A stretch of DNA of 64,000 nucleotides from NCBI GenBank assembly GCA_001769805.1, contig MEPO01000030.1, forward strand, positions 30,957 through 94,956. The letters are read 5' to 3'. Positions 54,547 through 63,459 of this stretch are shown one piece after another. The position numbers and the translations under genes were made by a program. The notes under the pieces are model-generated. The model saw nothing but the letters and a program-made list of their open reading frames with translations, ran no database searches and was not told the DNA's origin. Position 1 is the first letter of the stretch, and each line of letters opens with the position of its first letter. The DNA comes from Bdellovibrionales bacterium GWA1_52_35. Its GTDB lineage: Bacteria; Bdellovibrionota; UBA1018.

Positions 54547-56075
54547 AATTTCCCCTGTAAGGTGAGACTCGTTGATCCGGTGATTTCAATTTCAAGGAAT
54601 TTACCAGTCAGGTCTTCTGCCGGGCCCGCGCCGGCTGGCACGAGGAAGTTCACGATGCGAAAGCAGCTGGTTCTCCCTGTCCACACCCGGCCCGTTCCGG
54701 AGGGTGCAGCCTTTGTGTCAAATTTCGGCTCGCGTTCATGCTCCGCGCCCTCGTCATGGTAATGAGTTCGGGCCTTCCGGGCGCCACCGGTCACGATATT
54801 CTGATTCTTTGCTTCCCCTTCAACCAGGATCTCCACACGTTTGCCGATGAAAGCGGCATAGCGCTGCTGTGAAATTTTCAGCTGATGGCTCAGCAAAATA
54901 TTCAGGCGCTCACGTTTCAGCGAATCAGGCACATCATCCGGCATCTTGGCCGCACGGGTTCCGGGTCTGGGAGAATAGGCGAAGGCGTAGGCACCATCAT
55001 ATTGAAGGCGATCAAGCAGCTCGAGAGTCGCTTTGAAGTCCTCATCCGTTTCGGTTGGGAAGCCCACGATCAGGTCGGTGGAAAGCCCGACGTCCGGGCG
55101 GAGCTTTCGCAAATGTTCCATCTGAGACAGGTACTGCTCGACTTTATGGTGACGTCCCATCTTCTGCAGAACCGAGTTGGAACCACTCTGAACCGGAAGA
55201 TGAAGCTGCGAAGCCAGTCGCGTGACACCGCCCTGCTCAGGCGGCGCGTAGCACTCAATCAACTCTTCGCTGAAATCAAGGGGATGGCTCGAGGTGAAAC
55301 GAATTCTTTTAAGTGCCGAACAGCGGGGGTCGGAATCGATGGCCCGCAGGAGCTGCGGGAAGTTCTCCTCACCTTCCTTGGGCCCGACTTTTCCGATCAC
55401 GTTATGCAAGGTTCTGGGTTCCCGGGCCAGGGTATTCACATTGCCCTTACCGAAGGAATTGACGTTCTGGCCGAGCAGCGTCACTTCCCGCACTCCCGTC
55501 GCCACGAGTCGCGCCACATCATTCACTACTTCGTCGATAGTCCGTGATTTCTCGCGTCCGCGGGTATAGGGGACAATGCAGTAAGTACAGTATTTGTCGC
55601 AGCCCTTCATGATGTTCACGAAAGCCTGAGCCGAAGCCGTGTGAATCTTGGTTTCGGTGGAGTAATCCATTGATGGGTCAAAGTCAGTGTAAATGACGTG
55701 ACGTTCGCCACTGCGGACCCGGTGAAGAATTTCGGGAAGATTGTCGATCGTGTCGGTTCCGAAGACAAAATCAAGATAAGGCGCGCGCTTGAAAAGTTCC
55801 TTCTGGTCGAGCTGCCCCACACAGCCTCCCATTCCGATAATGGGTGCACCCCCGATGCCGGGATCACGTTTGAGCAACTGTAATTCCCCGAGCTGGGACA
55901 CCGCTTTATGGACGGCCTTCTCTCGCACTGAACAGCCGTTGATAATGATCACCTGCGCCTGCTCGATCTCATCCGCAGGATCCATACCCAGGCCGGCCAG
56001 GAGAGCGGCCATCCGCTCCGAGTCAGCAACATTCATCTGGCAACCAAAGGTTTTTATGTAAAATTTCTGATTCAT
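54543..56075 (-). CDS. miaB: tRNA-2-methylthio-N6-dimethylallyladenosine synthase
   Basis: MiaB is a radical SAM methylthiotransferase modifying A37 in tRNAs that read UNN codons. The 510-residue protein has the UPF0004 N-domain with three cysteines (FGCQMN, NGCSV, MGGCVGQ), the radical SAM motif GCDKYCTYC, and a C-terminal TRAM domain. A Gly/Asn/Lys-rich insertion (about 215-245) lengthens it by some 40 residues against E. coli. Start and stop overlap neighbours (ATGA). Confidence 0.96.
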
Positions 56076-56674
56076 TTTGAGGCGAAGCTATATCGTATCT
56101 TGCGCCGAAGTACTAGGCTCTCGATCAGCACATAGACGATCGCGCTGACGGTAAACCCGACCCCTTTGAGCAGGGCCCAGGCTGCTGTCGACCAATGAAG
56201 CGCGGCCCAGGTGGCAAGCGCCGCGTGCAGCCCGAAGAATATCCCGATTCGCACCGTCATTCCCGCAAGAGCCGGAGAAAGATTCTTGAGATCCAGCTGG
56301 AGTCCCTGCTGCTTCGTGGCTTTTTCCATAAAGATCGCCATCAAGGGTCGCCCGATCAATACGGAACCGATCAGTACCAGTGCCATGACCGCCTCGATCA
56401 AGGCTGGCTGAAGTTTGAACCAGAGCCCCTCCTGGGTAAACAAGGATACTCCGCCCAGAACCAGGATCATCCCGTTCGCGGCCCAGGTCAGAGTTTCGAC
56501 TCGCCGCTGCGAGTACCATTCCCAGAAGATCTCCCCGGCCCCGAAAATCATACCTGCGCCCAGACCCCAGAGAGTCCCAAAGCGATCTTCGATGACGGTG
56601 AATATAAGGACGGGCAGAATCCCACCCAAGAGCAACGCCCGCAAAGCCTTGCCGCGATCAGCGGGTAAGTTCAC
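56072..56674 (-). CDS. YciB-like inner-membrane protein (septation protein A family)
   Basis: I start at GTG 56674, with GGAG upstream; a longer frame to 57016 lies in the histidine-kinase gene and is not protein-like. The 200-residue product has about five transmembrane helices and segments such as AGMIFGAGEIFWEWYS and LVLIGSVLIGRPLMAIFM that match the YciB/IspZ family (about 180 residues). YciB affects envelope integrity in E. coli. It overlaps the kinase gene by 17 bp and miaB by four bases. Confidence 0.7.
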   Translation of the reverse strand: MNLPADRGKALRALLLGGILPVLIFTVIEDRFGTLWGLGAGMIFGAGEIFWEWYSQRRVETLTWAANGMILVLGGVSLFTQEGLWFKLQPALIEAVMALVLIGSVLIGRPLMAIFMEKATKQQGLQLDLKNLSPALAGMTVRIGIFFGLHAALATWAALHWSTAAWALLKGVGFTVSAIVYVLIESLVLRRKIRYSFASK

Positions 56675-58025
56675 CTGCCGCTCCGTTCCCCCCTTCGTTA
56701 TTCCCGGATAACAGGCGACCTGTGGCGGTTTCGACGAGAGTGGAAGGATCCAGACCATCTCCCGGGCAATGGGCGACACCAAAACGCAATTTGATTCCGA
56801 GCGATCTTTCAAAACGGCCGACCACAGCTTGTGCGTCGTTTTGCCTGCAGTCATCGAGAACCAAGGCAATTTGCCGGCGCTTGGGGAGGACATAAACAGC
56901 GTCGGTGGCTCGAAACAATTTTGCTGCAATTTTGGCCCTGAATTCGTGCAAGTCTTCTGCAGCGGGAACTTCAACCAGAGCCAACGCGACGGAGCCGATC
57001 TCGTGAGACACGACATAGGCTCGCGAAACGAGAATCGCTCGCAAGCCCTCGTCCGAGGAAATATCGGGAAACTGCAGGATCAGCGAAACCTGACGCTCCC
57101 GGCGCTCCTGATTGAACTGCCCGATGTGCAGCCGTAAAATCTGATGAAGGAGCACAAATTCGCTGCCAAGCCCCTCTCTCATCCGGGAGAGAAATCCTTT
57201 TTCAGACTGGACTACACCGCCAAAAACCGATGAAGGTGAGCCGACCCCCCCGTGGAAAGCCGCCAGGCCCTGGCTCCATTCCTTGTCCCACTCGGCCTCC
57301 GTTCCTTCCGCCAAGGTGAAAGTGAACTGAACTTTGCGATGATCGACCTGAGCCTGAACTGCACCCTTGGGCTCCCCCCAACCGGTGACAATCGCGAAAC
57401 AGACATCGAAGGCGCGGCCGATCTTCTGAGGATCGGCGAGAGCAAGGGTGTCGGGTGTACGGGAAACGAGCTCCACCTGAAAGCCGTTCTCCTTGAATTC
57501 CGCCAATCCGGCCTGCACTTCCCAACGGGCCCGTAAAACCCGGAGCAGATCCACCTCGCGGAGTCGTGCATGGAAAGCGCCGCTTTCGATCGAAGCCAGA
57601 TCCAGCAAAGTGATCAGAGTACGGTGGAGGCGCTGGGCATTCTTGTGCGCCATCGAAATCAAGTCGCGCTCAGACATTCCTTCAGGGGTGCCGCTTTCGA
57701 GAACGCCGAGGGCATTCAAAACTCCGGTGAGCGGTGTGCGAAGCTCATGAGAGATGAGCGAGAGGAGATTTGCCTGAAAAGCTTCAAAAAGCGCTTTATC
57801 CGAAGGTGTTAATTCAATGTTTGGCTGGTAACCGACCGCAAGCCCCTGGGTGAGTTCAAACCCGGCATCCGAGTTGGGCGTGCGCGTGGACTGGACCGCA
57901 CGCTTTGTTTTGGCCTTTGCCGGAATTTTTGCCGGGACTTTTGACGGAGCTTTGATTGCAGAAGTACGCGCGAGTTTACGCGAACTCTTTGAGCTCAGTG
58001 GGGTCTTCGACTTCGAGTTTGACAA
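56658..58025 (-). CDS. degenerate histidine kinase fused to a degenerate GGDEF-like domain
   Basis: The start is TTG 58025, with GAGG six bases upstream, inside the GcvH-like gene. After a Lys/Ala/Pro-rich N-terminus (1-50) comes a HisKA domain with ISHELRTPL (phosphoacceptor His93). The following ATPase-like region (about 170-290) lacks the N-box Asn and the GxGL glycines, so it probably cannot bind ATP. Residues about 310-440 align with the GGDEF fold (ILVSRAYVV, RATDAVYVL, FGVAHCPGDGLDPSTLVETA), but GGDEF is absent, the site reading PKRRQI. In 455 residues both enzymatic domains look inactive. A signalling scaffold or phosphotransfer protein is possible. Confidence 0.7.
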   Translation of the reverse strand: MSNSKSKTPLSSKSSRKLARTSAIKAPSKVPAKIPAKAKTKRAVQSTRTPNSDAGFELTQGLAVGYQPNIELTPSDKALFEAFQANLLSLISHELRTPLTGVLNALGVLESGTPEGMSERDLISMAHKNAQRLHRTLITLLDLASIESGAFHARLREVDLLRVLRARWEVQAGLAEFKENGFQVELVSRTPDTLALADPQKIGRAFDVCFAIVTGWGEPKGAVQAQVDHRKVQFTFTLAEGTEAEWDKEWSQGLAAFHGGVGSPSSVFGGVVQSEKGFLSRMREGLGSEFVLLHQILRLHIGQFNQERRERQVSLILQFPDISSDEGLRAILVSRAYVVSHEIGSVALALVEVPAAEDLHEFRAKIAAKLFRATDAVYVLPKRRQIALVLDDCRQNDAQAVVGRFERSLGIKLRFGVAHCPGDGLDPSTLVETATGRLLSGNNEGGNGAAGELTR

Positions 58026-58329
58026 GCCAGCCCTCTTCCAGAGGATCTTCGGTCACGCGATCCGTTTCCTCTTTGATTTCAGAATTCACTTCATGAACCA
58101 TCCCGCTCGCCGGGGCGATCACTTCGATTTCACTGTTACTACCCGTCACCGTTACGACGACCTCCCCTTTGGTAAAGTCATCGCCTTCCTCGGGCATTTC
58201 AATTTTTTGAACTGCTCCGATTTCCTCGATCGCGGCACTGGTCAGGCCGATGGTCACAATAGCCGCTTTGCGGGTGAACCAGAGCTTGCCGTCCAAATAC
58301 TCGCCAGATTTCGGTGCTGCTTCACTCAT
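57976..58329 (-). CDS. GcvH-like protein lacking the lipoyl lysine
   Basis: ATG 58329 has AAAGGA eight bases upstream. The 117-residue product aligns with glycine cleavage H protein across its length: YLDGKLWF, the strand IAPASGMVHEVNSEI (about 71-85) and GWLVKLEV near the end. In GcvH the lipoylated Lys is seven residues before the A-P of that strand; here that position is Asn65. No other Lys fits, so it cannot be lipoylated in the normal way. It overlaps the kinase gene by 50 bp and is the first gene of an eight-gene run. It may be a non-lipoyl regulatory or carrier-less paralogue. Confidence 0.75.
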   Translation of the reverse strand: MSEAAPKSGEYLDGKLWFTRKAAIVTIGLTSAAIEEIGAVQKIEMPEEGDDFTKGEVVVTVTGSNSEIEVIAPASGMVHEVNSEIKEETDRVTEDPLEEGWLVKLEVEDPTELKEFA

Positions 58330-58550
58330 CGTGAAAGTCCTTTGTTTCAAACATTTAGGGGCCTCAATCAGAGTGCCATACTGGCACATACCCGGGCAAC
58401 TCTTTCTGCCTGTGTCTGTTTTGACTCAAGGCAAGAGAGTTCCTCTGGAAGACAGATACTTGACGATTTGACTCCATTATATTTTTGCGTCACAATTAAC
58501 TTAATAGGTTTTAGCTTGGCCGGGGGTTTTGGCCAACCTAGGGGGACGTC

Positions 58551-60158
58551 ATGAAATTTACTCAGCTTATCGTTGTGGGTGTTGGTGTTGGATTGGTACT
58601 TGCGCTCACTCCAGGAGTCGCGTGGGCAGCAGACTATGTTGCTCCCAAGCCCTACCAGGCACCAAAATCACTCGGAGTAGGACAACTCAACACTGATGCA
58701 CCCACCGGAATGGGGCTGAGCGGGTATAACCGGCTCAACACCACGGGCTCCATTGCGGAAGGCGACGTGAATGCGTGTTACGCCGCTCAGAACAAATGCT
58801 ACCAATCGCGCTGCAGTATCGTCGACGAAAACAAGAAACCTGAATGTATTGAATTATGTAACGAAGACTTTCGCGCTTGCGACGAAGCCTATAGGGCGAG
58901 TAATGAGGCCAAAGAAGCAGGACGATCTGCCAAGGGAATGCAAAGTTCAGCTGAAACTCACTTCAAGACGGATAAAGAAACAAGATTCACGGAAACTTTT
59001 GCCACCGGCGCCCAAGTCATGAACATGGCAGGCACGATGAGCACTAATGCCGCGACAACAGTGATGGGTGCACAAGCGGCGAACAAAGCCATGACCAACA
59101 ACAGTCAATCCGAGCAGCTCAAAAGTGCAGCTTCCATGACCCGAATCACCGGTGCCTCGCAACTCGGCCTGGGCACGATAGGTGCGGCAGCAGGGGGTTA
59201 CCTGATTTCACGCGGCCTGAAGCATGATTCACATTCAGAACGAATTGCCGCCCTCAAAAGGAATGCAGAAAACGAGAAAGAAACAGCTGCTGATGCACGG
59301 CAAAAAGCCGATCTTGCAGCTAGGGCAGGCAAATTCAGGGAAGCGGATGCTTACGCGCTTTCGGCCGGAAAAGCCGAACGTGCCGCAGCGGCTGCCGTCA
59401 ATGAACTCAACGCTTTACAGGCCAAAGAAGCCTCCGCAGCCGCGAAAGCCCAAGCCATGGGGGCAACCTCTTTGATGAAAGGAATGGGCGATATGATCAG
59501 CGGTACTGCCGCAATCCTAGCAGCCAGAGAGATGGACAAAGCCGCCAAGAACATGCAGGCAAGCCAAGGCATCATTGCTCCAGGAATGTCGATGAGCAGC
59601 GACCCACTCGCACCCAAAGACGGTGTGGTGATATCTGGAAGCGGCGAAGGTCCGGAGATTGCCGGCGTGACGGCGGATGATGCGGCAAAAACGGGCGACG
59701 ATGATCTGGGGACACCGCTTGGGAATCTGGCTCCGGATGGGTTATCTCCGGCGCCTCCTGCTGGAGAATTCGTTTCCAAAGAAATTTCTCCGGGAAGCGG
59801 TGGCGGCGGTGGCGGCGGTACGAGCACCTCTCCTTCCGGCGGCAGTGGTGCAGACGGCGATTCCGCCCCGAAAATGGCGGCGGCAAGCCAGGGCAGCTAC
59901 GAAAGCTCCGGTGGTGGAACCAGCAGTAGCAGCGGCGGAGGCCGCGGCGGTGTTGCGGATAAGGGAATTGATCTGGCCAGCATGCTGGGCCAGCTTCTGC
60001 CAAAACCCGAACAGGAAGAACAGAGAACAGATATTCTGGCCTTCGGCAATCGTGAACCGGCTTCAGACAATTCAATTCTGGGGCCGGATTCAAAGAGTCT
60101 CTTTCAACGAGTCGCCGAGACGACCCAGGCAAAATACAAAAACGGCATGCTTCGTTAG
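58551..60158 (+). CDS. secreted protein 1 of a three-gene Gly-rich set
   Basis: The 535-residue protein has a signal peptide (about 1-27, ending AWAAD) and GGGGGAC before the ATG. The N-part (30-140) contains paired cysteines (NACYAAQNKCYQSRCS). A hydrophobic, glycine-rich segment (about 195-225) and a helical Ala-rich region (about 230-330) follow, then a long Gly/Ser linker (about 415-475). It ends with LFQRVAETTQAKYKNGML, sharing an F-x-x-V motif with the next two proteins. No known family. Probably surface or outer-membrane associated, by inference. Confidence 0.7.
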   Translation: MKFTQLIVVGVGVGLVLALTPGVAWAADYVAPKPYQAPKSLGVGQLNTDAPTGMGLSGYNRLNTTGSIAEGDVNACYAAQNKCYQSRCSIVDENKKPECIELCNEDFRACDEAYRASNEAKEAGRSAKGMQSSAETHFKTDKETRFTETFATGAQVMNMAGTMSTNAATTVMGAQAANKAMTNNSQSEQLKSAASMTRITGASQLGLGTIGAAAGGYLISRGLKHDSHSERIAALKRNAENEKETAADARQKADLAARAGKFREADAYALSAGKAERAAAAAVNELNALQAKEASAAAKAQAMGATSLMKGMGDMISGTAAILAAREMDKAAKNMQASQGIIAPGMSMSSDPLAPKDGVVISGSGEGPEIAGVTADDAAKTGDDDLGTPLGNLAPDGLSPAPPAGEFVSKEISPGSGGGGGGGTSTSPSGGSGADGDSAPKMAAASQGSYESSGGGTSSSSGGGRGGVADKGIDLASMLGQLLPKPEQEEQRTDILAFGNREPASDNSILGPDSKSLFQRVAETTQAKYKNGMLR

Positions 60159-60189
60159 TCGGTCTGGTGAGCGGGGGTAAAGGGGGTAT

Positions 60190-61425
60190 ATGGCTTTCTC
60201 AAAAAACAGCTCCGTATTTTTTGCAGTCACTCTCCTTTTCAGCATCGCCACTGCCAACAGTGTCCGAGGCGCGGAGGATCCCTGTGCCGGTGCAAACGAT
60301 TCAGATATTGATCAGCAACAACGCCGGGAATATTGCGCAGCGGCCAAAGACGCTAAAGAAGGCGCCAAGAAAGATAAGATTCTGGGTGGCGTCTGGGCAG
60401 CCGTTACGGCTACCTGCACGGCAATTTGTGTTACTCCCTTGGCCGGGCAGACGTATGGTGCGGCCGTTTGCGATGCTGCAAACATGGGTGCGAGTATTAC
60501 GGATGCGATGGTGACCAAGCAATATGCCTCTGCGTTGAGTTCGGTGGGAATGGTGGGCATGAGCATGATGATGCGCGGCGGGATCACAACCCCTAAGGGC
60601 AGCGAGAGCCGGGGTCGAATGAGCGCCTGCCTCGGCGCAGCGACAGCCGGAATCCAAACTTTCATCAAATTTGCCGCCGCCAAAAATCACAATAGCAATG
60701 CCGATGCGAATTTGGGCAATGCCAGAAGACTCAACAGCATCAACATGCCGGGCACCAGCACTGATCCGCTCGCCGCGAAGGACAGCAACACCACTGCCCC
60801 TGTCGGGTCCGGAATCCAGGGCAATGCGGATGCTTCTTCAGCCTGTTCCGTCGCAACCACATCGAGCAATATCAGTGCGCATATTTCCTGCGCGGTATCC
60901 AATGATCAGAATCTCCCCCCTTTCGTCCGCTCACCCGCATTTCCTGCAGAATTCAAGAAAATGACCGGAACTGACCTGGCGGAATTTCTTTCCAAATCTC
61001 AGGATAATCCTTCCAACGCCATCGCCAGTGCTTCAGGTCTGGATGCAGACGGAGCCTCCAAAGTCGCGAGCTTGATGGACGATATGAACAGTAAATATGG
61101 TGCCGCTGGACTTAACTCCGGGATTTATGCAGAGGGCGGTGGGGGCGGCGGAGGCGCGGCCGCAGGCGGGGGCGCGACTCCGGATTTCAACGAAATCATG
61201 GCTGGTCTGATGGCACAGGTGAATCCAAAGGGAGAGGAAGGTCCTCCGCCGGGATTCAGTGAGGCAGATGTCGCCCAAATGAAACGGTCGCCGGCACAGG
61301 TTTCGGAAGATCGTACTTTAAGTATTTTCGCCCGTGTTTCCTACCGCTACTATTATGTCGGTAAACGAGTATTATTTTCTCAACAAGCCCCCGGTAATAC
61401 GATACCGGCAGGGAGGCCTCAATGA
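60190..61425 (+). CDS. secreted protein 2 of the Gly-rich set
   Basis: The 411-residue protein starts 31 bp after protein 1 and has a signal peptide (about 1-28). It holds cysteine pairs (DPCAG, EYCAA, ATCTAICV, AVCDAA), hydrophobic stretches at about 65-100 and 115-140, a Gly/Ala-rich linker (about 315-335) and the end SIFARVSYRYYYVGKRVLF. Its hydrophobic Cys-containing segment (CTAICV) resembles CTSACIA of protein 3. No known domain. Stop and next start overlap (ATGA). Confidence 0.7.
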   Translation: MAFSKNSSVFFAVTLLFSIATANSVRGAEDPCAGANDSDIDQQQRREYCAAAKDAKEGAKKDKILGGVWAAVTATCTAICVTPLAGQTYGAAVCDAANMGASITDAMVTKQYASALSSVGMVGMSMMMRGGITTPKGSESRGRMSACLGAATAGIQTFIKFAAAKNHNSNADANLGNARRLNSINMPGTSTDPLAAKDSNTTAPVGSGIQGNADASSACSVATTSSNISAHISCAVSNDQNLPPFVRSPAFPAEFKKMTGTDLAEFLSKSQDNPSNAIASASGLDADGASKVASLMDDMNSKYGAAGLNSGIYAEGGGGGGGAAAGGGATPDFNEIMAGLMAQVNPKGEEGPPPGFSEADVAQMKRSPAQVSEDRTLSIFARVSYRYYYVGKRVLFSQQAPGNTIPAGRPQ

Positions 61426-62810
61426 AACTTTTGCACCAGGTGGCCGCAATCCTACAGTGTCTGCTGCTTGCATCACCCTTGGCTTTCTACTCGAGCACTG
61501 CGCAAGCGGGATGCCCGGCCTGCAGCAAATTCGAAGCCGCATCGGCAGCCTGCAAGAACCCAGCACCCGCAGCCTCCCCTGCCGCTTCCAGCTCCAAAGT
61601 CGATCTCTGCGCCGATGACCGATTCCAGCAGGACTGGGGGCAGATCGGACATCAATGTGCTGCCGTCACGGCAAGCGAAAAGGGAAAGACAGCCGAGATG
61701 GTGACGGCGTCTGTTTACACCGCCGCCGCCGCTGTTTGCACCTCTGCCTGTATCGCCATGCATTCACCGATTATCGCAGCGTCTTCGGCATTGCTGGCTG
61801 CCTGCACTGTCTCGGGCACGGTAGCGGGTATCACAGATCTGACCTATTCGATTCTGATCGGAAATGCGGTAGGCGGGGTGATGGGCGGGCTTGTAGGCGC
61901 GGCCGGAGCCGTAGGCAGCGCAGCGGTTACTGGTGTGGCCAGTTCGAGCGCGGGACACAAGATTGCCGGAAGCCCGTGCTGGTCCATGGGCATTCTCTTC
62001 GCTGTTGCCGGAATCAAATGGTACATGATGAGCAACAGTGCCGGTGCCGCCCGTGAAGCCTGTAATGCCGCCGGAAAATACGCTGACAGTAATGCCATGG
62101 GGAATGGTGGCGGTTCAAGAACAAGGATCAACACTCCCCTTGGAACAAAGAACCCGCTGGCGCCTTACGATGCAAACGCTGGGGCACCGAGCCCGTATAT
62201 TTCGAATTTGGACAATCTGGATGGATTCCCCTCCACTCACCTTTCAGCCGCAAAAGCCAGTCCGGATATTTTCGGCGCTTTTCCGAATAGCGGTACTTTT
62301 CCTGAAGCACTCAAGGAACTCAATATTAACCCCGGGGATATCGCACGCCAGCTCGAAAACCAGAGCCCGGCAGCCCTCCTGTCCGGTATGTCAGGTATGC
62401 CCGATAATATCCGGCAAAAACTATGGGAAATTGATGACGCAATCAAGAGCGGTGGCATCCAACTCACCGGAGGCGGGGGTGGCGTTTACAGTGGCGGCAG
62501 CGGCGGGGGAAGTGGCGCGGTTGGCGGCGGCTCAGGGAAGAATCCCTTTGGAGACCTGAGTGCTTTCGGTAAAAAGAAAGATGAAGCCGTTGAAGGTCCT
62601 GCTCTCTTGAAGTTAAGCGCAAAAGACTCTGATATATCATCTCTGAATGACGACGATATCTGGCACTCGACCTTCAAAGGAACGATTTTTGAAATTGTTT
62701 CCCATCGACTCACCAAAAGCCGCGACAAAATCCTGCCCGGCGAATGGGCAACCCCCTTGAACCGCGCCTTGATGGGACTTCCCGCAGCCAAGAATGAGCC
62801 TACTCAGTAG
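61422..62810 (+). CDS. secreted protein 3 of the Gly-rich set
   Basis: The 462-residue protein has a signal peptide (about 1-29, ending AQA) followed by GCPACSKF, a CPxC motif. Hydrophobic Ala/Gly-rich segments span about 90-180, with CTSACIA, and a Gly/Ser linker lies at about 345-370. The C-terminal segment GTIFEIVSHRLTKSRDKIL resembles the ends of proteins 1 and 2. The three genes are close together or overlapping and probably encode one complex or variants of one envelope protein. No terminator with a clear T-run follows. Confidence 0.7.
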   Translation: MKLLHQVAAILQCLLLASPLAFYSSTAQAGCPACSKFEAASAACKNPAPAASPAASSSKVDLCADDRFQQDWGQIGHQCAAVTASEKGKTAEMVTASVYTAAAAVCTSACIAMHSPIIAASSALLAACTVSGTVAGITDLTYSILIGNAVGGVMGGLVGAAGAVGSAAVTGVASSSAGHKIAGSPCWSMGILFAVAGIKWYMMSNSAGAAREACNAAGKYADSNAMGNGGGSRTRINTPLGTKNPLAPYDANAGAPSPYISNLDNLDGFPSTHLSAAKASPDIFGAFPNSGTFPEALKELNINPGDIARQLENQSPAALLSGMSGMPDNIRQKLWEIDDAIKSGGIQLTGGGGGVYSGGSGGGSGAVGGGSGKNPFGDLSAFGKKKDEAVEGPALLKLSAKDSDISSLNDDDIWHSTFKGTIFEIVSHRLTKSRDKILPGEWATPLNRALMGLPAAKNEPTQ

Positions 62811-62835
62811 CAGGGTGCGCCACCTCGGAAATGAG

Positions 62836-62864
62836 TTGCAAACCCAACTCGTCCTGAGTATGAC
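62836..62864 (+). promoter_or_regulatory. probable sigma70 promoter of tRNA-Ala
   Basis: TTGCAA (62836-62841), 17-bp spacer, TATGAC (62859-62864). Predicted start near 62871 leaves a 17-nt leader before the tRNA, like tRNA-Gln. A small dyad GAGTTG/CAACTC overlaps the -35. Confidence 0.5.
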
Positions 62865-62887
62865 TAACGAACAATTTGTTTAGGTAC

Positions 62888-62963
62888 GGGGCTGTAGCTC
62901 AACTGGTAGAGCGCCACAATGGCATTGTGGAGGTCGTCGGTTCGATCCCGATCAGCTCCACCA
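62888..62963 (+). tRNA. tRNA-Ala (anticodon GGC)
   Basis: A complete cloverleaf: acceptor GGGGCTG/CAGCTCC with the G3-U70 alanine identity pair, D arm GCTC/GAGC, anticodon arm CCACA/TGTGG with loop ATGGCAT (GGC, alanine), T arm GTCGG-TTCGATC-CCGAT, discriminator A and encoded CCA at 62961-62963. Mobile-element genes begin about 235 bp after its 3' end. Confidence 0.97.
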
Positions 62964-63198
62964 ATTTTCCAAGTCCCTAGATGCCTTCCCAGCCTAAAGT
63001 ACCGAAACAAATAACAAATGGTTTCAGCACTTTTCAGGCAATCAAAACAAGAACCATCACAGAAAATCACAGAGCATCACGGGGCGTGGCTACTTTCGTG
63101 CTACATCCTGGCTACACAGGAACGCAGTGACTTTTCGGGCGTCATCCATTTCAATTTTGTCGAAGACCATTCAACGCGAACTCAGGAAGGAAAGCAGA

Positions 63199-63375
63199 AT
63201 GGCACGACTCATTGCAACGGTCATTCAATGGGCATTATTTTTAGGAGTCTCCGGCGGACTGGTGGATGCCACGATCGCCATGCGAAAGGAGGCGGCCAAG
63301 GCGCATCAGATCGGTCTGATCAGCCTGGGCCATCTCAACCGCAGTCTTCTCGGGCAGTCTCGCAACTCCCGATAA
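63199..63375 (+). CDS. small membrane protein next to the resolvase
   Basis: The 58-residue product starts at ATG 63199 with GGAAAG upstream; an earlier in-frame ATG at 63127 lacks one. It has one hydrophobic segment (about 4-22) and a basic helix (MRKEAAKAHQ), no known family. It resembles in layout the small protein at 30055 in the other island. A strong terminator follows directly. Confidence 0.6.
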   Translation: MARLIATVIQWALFLGVSGGLVDATIAMRKEAAKAHQIGLISLGHLNRSLLGQSRNSR

Positions 63376-63377
63376 TC

Positions 63378-63430
63378 AAATACCCCGCGTCTCGGACTCA
63401 CTCGTTGGGTTCCGGGCGCGGGGTATTTTT
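63378..63430 (+). terminator. intrinsic terminator after the small membrane protein
   Basis: AAATACCCCGCG (63378-63389) pairs with CGCGGGGTATTT (63417-63428), 12 bp perfect, followed by further T residues. The long loop can form a smaller hairpin. It isolates the upstream gene from the resolvase gene. Confidence 0.9.
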
Positions 63431-63459
63431 TTGTCCAAACTTCAAAACGGGAGTGATTC

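Noticed and set aside
56675..57016. Long N-terminus for the YciB-like protein
   Set aside because: It is antisense-phase sequence inside the kinase gene with Ser/Leu/Pro-rich shadow composition; the GTG at 56674 fits the family.
62864..63070. Protein frame across tRNA-Ala on the minus strand
   Set aside because: It is the reverse complement of the tRNA and a well-known false ORF.
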